NCBI GenBank assembly: GCA_046484045.1 | Contig: JAWOBZ010000026.1 | Location: 1 to 14,568, forward strand | Source: CAZHUM01 sp046484045 | Lineage (GTDB): Archaea; Thermoplasmatota; Thermoplasmata; Halarchaeoplasmatales; Halarchaeoplasmataceae | Length of the DNA: 14,568 nucleotides | Direction: 5' to 3' | Part shown: one piece after another, positions 1 through 6,108 of the stretch | Layout: each line of letters opens with the position of its first letter | Numbering within the stretch: position 1 is the stretch's first letter | Made by a program: the position numbers and the translations under genes | Notes under the pieces: generated by a model | What the model was told of the DNA's origin: nothing | The model's database searches: none | Seen by the model: the letters and a program-made list of their open reading frames with translations, nothing else

Positions 1-559
1 TTTTAGTCTTAAAAGTAAAAGACCATTTCAATCCTGTTGGAAAGCCTGCACCGCCTCTCCCTCGTAATCCGGAGTCTTTAATGATGTCAATAATTTCTTC
101 CGGGGACTTTTGCTGTAAGACAAACCCGATTGCTTCATATCCACCCACACCAATATATTCGTTGATATCATCAGGACTAATTCTACCACAATTATCCAGA
201 ACAATCCGACCATAGTGTTGGGTTCTTCTGGAATCATATTCTAACAATTTTAATTCCTCGGGCAGTGTTTCGGATAATAATCTTTTTTGATAGATTCTTC
301 CTTTTACAAATTTTTCTTGAATGAATTCTTCAACATCTTCTTCGGTTATATTGGCATATAGTTCTCCACCGGGGAAAACTCCCAGTACGACTCCGCGGTT
401 TGTGGGACCGATACTTCCTGTCTCAATAACTGTAACTTCTTTAGAAAGTCCCTGACGGCTTAGCTCGGTAATTAGCTTAGTTTTAACCTGTCTGGCACCG
501 GATAAGACGGTATTACTATCAATTCCTACTAAAATTTGGGCAATACTCTTGTCATTCAT
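1..559 (-). CDS. NuoF/HndC-like NADH-binding flavoprotein subunit (partial, runs off left edge)
   Basis: The frame is open from an ATG at 559-557 to base 1, giving the first 186 residues of a protein normally near 600. Residues about 8-95 resemble the thioredoxin-like ferredoxin domain of HndC/HydB proteins, and residues about 110-186 begin the FMN/NADH-binding fold with the hallmark GRGGAGFPTGLKW (167-179). By homology this subunit exchanges electrons between NAD(P)H and iron-sulfur clusters in a cytoplasmic hydrogenase or dehydrogenase complex. The four cysteines that should hold a [2Fe-2S] cluster in the N-terminal domain are replaced by Gly12, Thr17, Ser49 and Thr53. The start is fixed by an AAAGGAGG ribosome site about 10 bases upstream and by an ATGA overlap with the NuoE-like gene, which implies translational coupling. 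Codon use and base composition are more AT-rich than in the rest of the window. Family assignment is firm; the exact complex (HndABCD, HydABC or other) cannot be decided without the following genes. Confidence 0.87.
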   Translation of the reverse strand, partial: MNDKSIAQILVGIDSNTVLSGARQVKTKLITELSRQGLSKEVTVIETGSIGPTNRGVVLGVFPGGELYANITEEDVEEFIQEKFVKGRIYQKRLLSETLPEELKLLEYDSRRTQHYGRIVLDNCGRISPDDINEYIGVGGYEAIGFVLQQKSPEEIIDIIKDSGLRGRGGAGFPTGLKWSFTFKTK

Positions 560-975
560 ATTTTCCTGCCCTCCTTTTTCTTTATTTGCACTAAGATTTT
601 CTTAATCTTTTCACCGGTTAGATGCCCATAGACAGTATTATTAATCATAACAGCAGGTGCAACGGCACATACACCTAAACAGCTGGTTTCTTCCAGGGTA
701 AATAAACCATCGACCGTTGTTTCACTTTTCTTGATCTGTAATTCTCTGGAGATAGCTTCAAAAATTGTTTCTGCACCCATAATATGACAGGGTGGACTGG
801 CACAAACTCGAATAATATATTTACCCCTGGGCTGAAAGCTGAACATACTATAAAAGGAAGCAGTTCCGGCAATATCAGAAACAGGAATACCCATTTCTTC
901 ACTTAAAAGATCTATATTTTCTTTGCTAATATAATTCTGCGGGCTATCATCTTGAACTTCATGTAAGGCTATACG
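556..975 (-). CDS. NuoE/HndA-like [2Fe-2S] subunit (5' truncated at junction)
   Basis: This frame encodes the 24 kDa-type [2Fe-2S] subunit that partners NuoF/HndC. The cluster ligands are visible as CASPPC and SCLGVC, with the usual APAVMIN after them. A start at the internal ATG 894 would discard conserved sequence: in the same frame upstream lies ALHEVQD, then a helical stretch up to MGIPVSDIAGTASFYS, which is standard NuoE sequence. Homology therefore continues to about base 970, after which an in-frame TAG (978-976) appears and no start codon is available. The natural gene should have roughly 20-40 more N-terminal residues, so it is broken at its 5' end. The stop codon TGA (558-556) overlaps the ATG of the NuoF-like gene. 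The most likely reading is bacterial DNA joined to an archaeal gene at about 968-975, either by misassembly or by real recombination. Confidence 0.85.
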   Translation of the reverse strand, partial: RIALHEVQDDSPQNYISKENIDLLSEEMGIPVSDIAGTASFYSMFSFQPRGKYIIRVCASPPCHIMGAETIFEAISRELQIKKSETTVDGLFTLEETSCLGVCAVAPAVMINNTVYGHLTGEKIKKILVQIKKKEGRKI

Positions 976-2170
976 CTATCTTTTCTATCAATTTCAAATA
1001 AGGTTCGTCCTCACCGAATTTTGGTTCTAGTCCATCGAATTCTTCCTTCGTCAGTATCCCTTTTTCGAAGCACTCCATCGCCCATCCGATAGTATTACCG
1101 GTGGAGATGCCGTCCAACCCGAGTTGATCCACCATCAGAGATGCCTTGGAAACGGCTCCTAAGTCCCCCATCCCACAGCTGGAGCCGAGAAGTACCAGAA
1201 GTTCGTACTCCGGCCCCTCAAGTTTTGTACCTTTATATTTCCCTTCTTTGACTTCGCTGTGTTTACCACAAAGGATGGGGCAGCTGTAGCAGCTGACATC
1301 CCTTTCGACGATCTCTTCTTTCATCGTTTCACCGCTTATATTCTCCGCATGTTCGAAAACGGCGTGCTGAAAATTCTTCGTCGGCAGTATCCCGTATTCG
1401 TTCATCGGGTTGATCCACACAGGAGTACCGTACTTTCTCCTGGTAGGTATGAAATCGTCCTCTCTGGTGATCTTAAAAGCCTTTTTCGACGCCTTTTTGA
1501 ATCCTTCGGGATCCGCCTGCCCGACTTCACCGGTTCCCTTGACACAAACCGCTTTCAGTTTCTTCGACCCCATCACGGCCCCCGTTCCACCTCTCCCGGC
1601 TTGTCCTCCCCTCTCTTTTTGCTCGTGAGTGTCGATATTTATCATGGCGATCTTGACCAGTTTCTCACCTGCTGGACCGATGGCAGCGACTCTCAACTTA
1701 TCGTCATCATATTTTTCCCTCAAGGCATCAGTTGTCTCAAAGGTCTCTTTTCCCCATAGGTCACCTGCATCTTCGATGGACACTTCGTCATCTTCTACGT
1801 GGATATAGACGGGTTCTTTTGACCTGCCGGTTATCACGAGGGCGTCATACCCCGCCTTCTTCAGCTCCGGCCCGAAATGTCCTCCGCAGTGCGAGTCGTT
1901 GTAAAGACCCGTTAGAGGGGATTTTGATACCACGCAGTATCTGCCGGACGTGGGTATACGCAGACCCGTGAGGGGCCCGGTTATGAACATCAACGGATTT
2001 TTCGGTCCGAGTGGATCGGTACCCTTTTCCGTCCTATCCCACAGCATCTTGGCTCCCAGGCCCTTACCGCCGAGGAACAGTCTTGCATCGTTCATGTCCA
2101 ATTCCGTTATCTTATGTTCCTTGGAAGTCAGATCCACCTCTAGGATCTTGCCGGTGTAGGCGCACCCCAT
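959..2170 (-). CDS. aor: Tungsten aldehyde:ferredoxin oxidoreductase, C-terminally truncated
   Basis: Enzymes of this family oxidise aldehydes to carboxylic acids with ferredoxin as acceptor, using a tungsten bis-pterin cofactor and one [4Fe-4S] cluster. Visible marks: GPLTG (65-69), SKSPLTG (82-88), IGPAGEKLVK (164-173), RGGTGAVMGSKKLKA (193-207), cluster ligands Cys294, Cys297 and Cys301 in CYSCPILC, EGPEYE (318-323), and the pterin-binding DQLGLDGI (348-355). Family members have about 600 residues; this frame has 403 and stops just after KIAY. The second pterin-binding motif and the fourth cluster cysteine are missing, so it could not be active as it stands. The cut lies at the junction near 970, so the intact gene probably exists in the source genome. 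The start has a GGAGG ribosome site inside the end of the homoserine dehydrogenase gene, two bases away, implying co-transcription. The physiological aldehyde is unknown; it may come from amino-acid fermentation. Confidence 0.88.
   Translation of the reverse strand: MGCAYTGKILEVDLTSKEHKITELDMNDARLFLGGKGLGAKMLWDRTEKGTDPLGPKNPLMFITGPLTGLRIPTSGRYCVVSKSPLTGLYNDSHCGGHFGPELKKAGYDALVITGRSKEPVYIHVEDDEVSIEDAGDLWGKETFETTDALREKYDDDKLRVAAIGPAGEKLVKIAMINIDTHEQKERGGQAGRGGTGAVMGSKKLKAVCVKGTGEVGQADPEGFKKASKKAFKITREDDFIPTRRKYGTPVWINPMNEYGILPTKNFQHAVFEHAENISGETMKEEIVERDVSCYSCPILCGKHSEVKEGKYKGTKLEGPEYELLVLLGSSCGMGDLGAVSKASLMVDQLGLDGISTGNTIGWAMECFEKGILTKEEFDGLEPKFGEDEPYLKLIEKIAYSLT
962..978. other. Junction between two truncated, unrelated genes
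   Basis: Read on the minus strand, the aldehyde oxidoreductase matches its family up to EKIAY (Tyr400 codon at 973-971), then reads Ser-Leu-Thr and stops. In another minus frame the NuoE-like sequence becomes recognisable at ALHEVQD (codons from about 969 down). Both families lose homology within the same few bases. AT-rich, bacterial-looking sequence lies on the left and GC-richer, archaeal-looking sequence on the right. No insertion-sequence ends, tRNA or direct repeats are visible. A few bases of shared sequence (microhomology) at the joint are possible but cannot be proven here. This favours a chimeric assembly over an evolved fusion. Confidence 0.72.
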
Positions 2171-2172
2171 CT

Positions 2173-3207
2173 CTAGGCCTCCATGATGTTGTTGATGGCC
2201 AATAGATCGACCAGTAAAGCGAAGCCGGTCTCTTTCTTACCCGCTCCGGGTCCGATGATTGTCACGTCGCCAAGGTAGTCCGTTGTAAAAGTAAGAGCGT
2301 TGGTGGGTCCCATAACACTGGCCAGTGGATGATCAAGGGGCAGTTTCTCCGGTGCTACCTTTGCAACTACGTGCCCGTCTGTTTTCTTAGTGCTGCCAAC
2401 GAGCTTCCATCTGTACCCCTCTTCCTTGGCTTTCTTAACGTCATCAAGGCTGATATCCGTTATGCCTTTTCTTTCAACGTCCTCTAATTCTATGTCCGCC
2501 CCCATCAACGTGTTCGAAAGTATCTCGATCTTGCCCTGGGCGTCGATGCCTTCCACGTCTCCCGTTGGATCCGCCTCGGCGTAGCCCAATTCCTGCGCCT
2601 TTTTCAGCGCTTCATCGTACTCCATACCCTCCTCCATCTGGCTCAGTATGTAGTTTGTGGTTCCGTTTACGATACCCTTGATCTCGGTTATCTCGCAGCC
2701 CGCTAGATTCCAGAGGGCTAGATTTATAGCGGGTGTCCCGCTCAGTACGGTCCCTTCGAAGCGGTAGTAGATACCCTTTTGTTTTGCCAGTTCCACTAAC
2801 TTTTTTACTTCGTTAGCAACTGGACCCTTGTTCGTGCTCACAACGTGCTTTCCCTCCTGGAGTGCGGTCTTCACGTGCTCGAGAGCAGGCCCTCCGGTCT
2901 CCATGTCCGTGTACGTCACTTCGATGATCACATTAGCGCTGCTTTCTTTGATCGTTTTGATCGGGCCCCAACCAGTTTTTCCTATCTGGTAATCGTCTAA
3001 GTTGTGCCCTTCATTTACGAACTTCATGACCTTCTCCAGGTCCAGCCCGTCTTCTTTGTAAACGGACCCCTTCATCATATCCGATATGGCCACGACTTCG
3101 TATTCAAAATTGTATTTGTCTTTGAGCCAGTCTTTCTTTTCTAAGAGGATGTCTCCCAATCCTTGTCCTACAACACCGAATCCTATAAACGCCAATTTGA
3201 ATTTCAT
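2173..3207 (-). CDS. hom: Homoserine dehydrogenase
   Basis: This cytoplasmic enzyme reduces aspartate 4-semialdehyde to homoserine with NAD(P)H, on the branch to threonine and methionine. At 344 residues it is the compact archaeal form without an ACT regulatory domain or fused aspartokinase. The Rossmann motif GFGVVGQG lies at 9-16, STNKG at 124-128, the substrate-domain signature GTVLSGTPAINL at 152-163, and GIVNGTTNYILSQ at 178-190. LGYAEADPTGDVEGIDAQGK (207-226) contains the expected catalytic Asp222 and Lys226. The start is supported by GGTGGAG about 5 bases upstream. The absence of an ACT domain suggests that threonine feedback, if any, acts elsewhere in the pathway. The gene is followed after two bases by the aldehyde oxidoreductase, an unusual partner. 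No other threonine-pathway gene is in the window. The identification is secure. Confidence 0.95.
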   Translation of the reverse strand: MKFKLAFIGFGVVGQGLGDILLEKKDWLKDKYNFEYEVVAISDMMKGSVYKEDGLDLEKVMKFVNEGHNLDDYQIGKTGWGPIKTIKESSANVIIEVTYTDMETGGPALEHVKTALQEGKHVVSTNKGPVANEVKKLVELAKQKGIYYRFEGTVLSGTPAINLALWNLAGCEITEIKGIVNGTTNYILSQMEEGMEYDEALKKAQELGYAEADPTGDVEGIDAQGKIEILSNTLMGADIELEDVERKGITDISLDDVKKAKEEGYRWKLVGSTKKTDGHVVAKVAPEKLPLDHPLASVMGPTNALTFTTDYLGDVTIIGPGAGKKETGFALLVDLLAINNIMEA

Positions 3208-3250
3208 ATATCTCCACCTTTTATCGATTTGCTGTGTAAGGTGTTTTTGG

Positions 3251-3258
3251 ATACTTAA
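3251..3258 (-). promoter_or_regulatory. Possible TATA box for hom-aor
   Basis: TTAAGTAT on the minus strand is centred about 48 bases before the homoserine dehydrogenase ATG, which would leave a leader of about 20 bases containing the GGTGGAG ribosome site. The match to an archaeal TATA box is weak. No T-run terminator is visible after the peptidase stop at 3280, so read-through from the peptidase gene is an alternative. Confidence 0.25.
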
Positions 3259-3279
3259 CGTTTTCGAGTTTCGTATGGA

Positions 3280-6024
3280 TCAATAGACGACCGTCCATAC
3301 CACCGTTGTGTCGCCTGAATTGTATACCCAGTAACCGGATAGAGAGGATAAGGTGACGGCGCTGAGATCGGAGGTGTACTGTATATTATAAGGGCTCGTC
3401 CCGTCGAGTATACCGATCTTGGTGACTTCTGGTGGAAGTGTGCTGGATGCAGTTCTATCTGTTTCGGAAGGATACCCTACCATGTTCCATCCCGGATAGA
3501 GTAATATATCGGTGGTCGACGGTTCGGTGCCCTCTATCGTGAGTGTATCATCCGCTGTAAGGTGGATCCATAATCCCCGTTGTTCGTCGAGTGAAGACAG
3601 GTCGTTATAATGGCTCCCTCGGTCAGGTACGTAACTCAACCACTCCTGACTTTCGGCATCGTAACTGAATACCTTGTCATAGGAACCGTATATACCGTTG
3701 GTCGGATCGTTGAGGATGGAATCTATGTCGGTGTTACTCGGCATCAAGGCGGACGAGATAAAGTTCCAACCATCCGTCGTACCGCTCGGTCCGGATAGGG
3801 TGATATCCACGGTTAACACCTGCCCTGAAGTTAGTGTCATGTCCGGCACCTCCTGCTGCAGTATGGTCGTATCGACTGAGATGTCCATTTCATCCGTCAG
3901 TCCGTCCTTGGAAGCGGTAAGATGTATGTTGTCTCCGTGTGAGTATGAACCGAAATCTTCCAGTGTGAACGCATAGAAACCGTCCGCACCAGTTATCTTG
4001 CTGAGGGTCTGCCCGTTCAGAGTGGCATCGACGGTTGCGTTCCAAACGACATCGCCTTGCTCATCTTTTACCGTACCCATGATCGTATCTTTTTGAAGGA
4101 CCGCCATAGCGGGGTCTCCGAGCAGATTTACTTCGAAAATCTGCCACTTGTAGCCGTTCGCCATGGTATCGGGACCGTTGTTGGTCTTATATCCCGGGTG
4201 ATATGCAGGACCCAGGGCTTCCGTCGCCCACTGGTATGCCTGTCCGATGTATTCGAAGTCGTGGTCGAATATAGCGTGGAATATGTTGTTGTCAACCTCT
4301 CCATCACAGCCCGTTCCGTCATCTCCTCCGGCTAGACCTAACCGAGAATTCAGCAAACATGCACTCATCCCTCCATTCGGATTCTTGACTAAGGCCTCGG
4401 AAAGGCAGTCACCGTCGCTGGTCTTACTGCCGTCGATGCAGCCGCCGAAGAGCAGGGCGTTTTGATCGACTTGAACACCGTCGTAGGAACCGCTCATGCA
4501 GGCGATTGAAAAGTGTATCGGGTAGTAGCTGTTCGTTAATGAGCTGGCGTCGCTGGACGAGTATGAATCACTTCCGGTCAACTGATAGCTCGTAGCGGAA
4601 CCATGGCCACAGTGGTTCACAAAGAATGGAGAACCACCGTTGGTTCCCTTTATTCCGTCCTCGTAATCTGAGATTGTATAACCACCGTCGGACTCAAAGT
4701 CGCTCTCGATAGCGTAACTAGACGGGAGTATATTGTTCACCCCTACTACCATCTGGCCTCCCGTCTTCATCACCTTCAGATCTCCAATATTATTGCTGTC
4801 ATCCTGACATGCTTCATACAGCTTTTCCGGTACTGGATTGGTCTCATAGTGTATTATCTTGTTTATCATCGCATCGGCTTCCGTGGAATCCTTTGCGGGT
4901 ATCCTGCCGACGAACACATCTCTGAGCCAATCGCAGTCGTCCTCCCATTCCCCCCATGTGTCATCTCCGTCAGCGTTGAAATCTCCATCCAACCCCGCAT
5001 AGTACCAATCAGAGGGGATGTAGGAGTTTATCGTAACTTCATACATACCGTTGTTAGCGGTCAACTCGGTCCACAAGCCACGATGGGGGATGATATCGTT
5101 CTCGGAGGAATCCATAGTGTCTCCACCCAAGACGACGTACCTCGTACCGTGGTTCTGGTAGTAATCTATTATGCAGTTGCGTATCTTCTCCTGTGTATCT
5201 ATCCCTGAATAACCCGCTTCGATGTCGCTCTTCAATACGATCGCCCCGGTGAAGCCCAACGTGTTTATCTTGTGGTCCAAGAGTGTTTGGAAACTGCTCT
5301 CCATAGAGGAGGTCGTTATAATAAGGTATTCATAATCTGGATTTCGCGTATTTTCAACAGGTGATAATCTATCCAATACTTTGTCGTTATCTATCATCTC
5401 TCTCAAGTAATCTAAATCTTTCTCCCCCACGAAATGATGTTCAGCTCGTGTTTTCTCTGCCAAATTTATCTTCACTTCAGCTTCTTCGTAGAAGAACAAC
5501 TCCCCTGAACCGGAATCATATTCTACTGGGATCATGCCCAAAGATATTATGTCGACTCCTCGGTAACTTTGTACATCGTAGCTATAACTTTGGGATGGAT
5601 ACACTTCACCGTCATCAACTATATCGATGTGTGGATTCTTTTCAATTGGATCGAAGCCGCTGAGTATCCGGATATCTCCCTTTTTCAATCTTACACCGTC
5701 ACCTACTCTCTTCAAACCGTTGAACTCTACAGTCAAATCCTTTACCTCGCTCCCTTCGGGTACCAACAGATTTTTTGTGACCAAAGGAAGGTTCGGTCCA
5801 CCTTCTTCCCTTGTAAACGTAGCACCCTCCATCTCGATGGTCTGGTATGCATCATTGTCTTTCAACACTAGGTCTTCAAATCTGTAATAGTACACCATGT
5901 CTGGCTCCGAGATACCTTTCTCCTCCGTCGGTAACTCCCCAACTGCCGTCGCCGCGTATGTAACGATTAGAACTGCAACTAGCACCGCAAAAATAGCCGA
6001 AATAAGGAAATCGTTTTTATCCAT
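3280..6024 (-). CDS. Secreted gingipain-like cysteine peptidase (family C25) with C-terminal GWN module
   Basis: This is a 914-residue exported protein. Residues 7-27 form a hydrophobic signal segment. About 45-200 resembles the C25 propeptide, including LPLVTKNLLVPEG (79-91) and a MIPVEYD strand (164-170). About 228-640 is the C25 catalytic domain: YEYLIITT (231-238) opens it, VNHCGHGS (469-476) holds the catalytic His474, FSIACMSG (505-512) holds the catalytic Cys509, and NLLGDPAM (633-640) closes it. Residues about 647-745 are a carboxypeptidase-regulatory-like beta domain, and 752-914 are the GWN module shared with the neighbouring hydrolase. The expected role is extracellular protein degradation for amino-acid catabolism. 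Gingipains cleave after Arg or Lys, but specificity cannot be read from the sequence here. C25 peptidases have been reported in sediment archaea of the MBG-D type. No Shine-Dalgarno site precedes the ATG; a TATA box about 37 bases upstream suggests a short, SD-less leader. Confidence 0.88.
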   Translation of the reverse strand: MDKNDFLISAIFAVLVAVLIVTYAATAVGELPTEEKGISEPDMVYYYRFEDLVLKDNDAYQTIEMEGATFTREEGGPNLPLVTKNLLVPEGSEVKDLTVEFNGLKRVGDGVRLKKGDIRILSGFDPIEKNPHIDIVDDGEVYPSQSYSYDVQSYRGVDIISLGMIPVEYDSGSGELFFYEEAEVKINLAEKTRAEHHFVGEKDLDYLREMIDNDKVLDRLSPVENTRNPDYEYLIITTSSMESSFQTLLDHKINTLGFTGAIVLKSDIEAGYSGIDTQEKIRNCIIDYYQNHGTRYVVLGGDTMDSSENDIIPHRGLWTELTANNGMYEVTINSYIPSDWYYAGLDGDFNADGDDTWGEWEDDCDWLRDVFVGRIPAKDSTEADAMINKIIHYETNPVPEKLYEACQDDSNNIGDLKVMKTGGQMVVGVNNILPSSYAIESDFESDGGYTISDYEDGIKGTNGGSPFFVNHCGHGSATSYQLTGSDSYSSSDASSLTNSYYPIHFSIACMSGSYDGVQVDQNALLFGGCIDGSKTSDGDCLSEALVKNPNGGMSACLLNSRLGLAGGDDGTGCDGEVDNNIFHAIFDHDFEYIGQAYQWATEALGPAYHPGYKTNNGPDTMANGYKWQIFEVNLLGDPAMAVLQKDTIMGTVKDEQGDVVWNATVDATLNGQTLSKITGADGFYAFTLEDFGSYSHGDNIHLTASKDGLTDEMDISVDTTILQQEVPDMTLTSGQVLTVDITLSGPSGTTDGWNFISSALMPSNTDIDSILNDPTNGIYGSYDKVFSYDAESQEWLSYVPDRGSHYNDLSSLDEQRGLWIHLTADDTLTIEGTEPSTTDILLYPGWNMVGYPSETDRTASSTLPPEVTKIGILDGTSPYNIQYTSDLSAVTLSSLSGYWVYNSGDTTVVWTVVY

Positions 6025-6056
6025 ATTAACACTCGAAACTTTTTCATGTGCGAGAT

Positions 6057-6065
6057 TATTAAATA
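6057..6065 (-). promoter_or_regulatory. TATA box for the C25 peptidase gene
   Basis: On the minus strand TATTTAATA, within the longer CTATTTAATAATC, is centred about 37 bases before the peptidase ATG. Archaeal transcription starting about 26 bases downstream would give a leader of roughly 10 bases. This indicates that the peptidase has its own promoter rather than relying on read-through from the hydrolase gene. The 84-base gap holds nothing else recognisable. Confidence 0.5.
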
Positions 6066-6108
6066 GTTTATGGGCACATTTAACCGGATTTTAAAGGTGC
6101 GTAAACCC

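Noticed and set aside
28..237. 69-codon minus-strand ORF
   Set aside because: It lies in a different frame inside the NuoF-like gene, whose frame shows clear family motifs through to base 1.
675..902. 75-codon minus-strand ORF
   Set aside because: Out-of-frame shadow of the NuoE-like gene, which carries the cysteine motifs.
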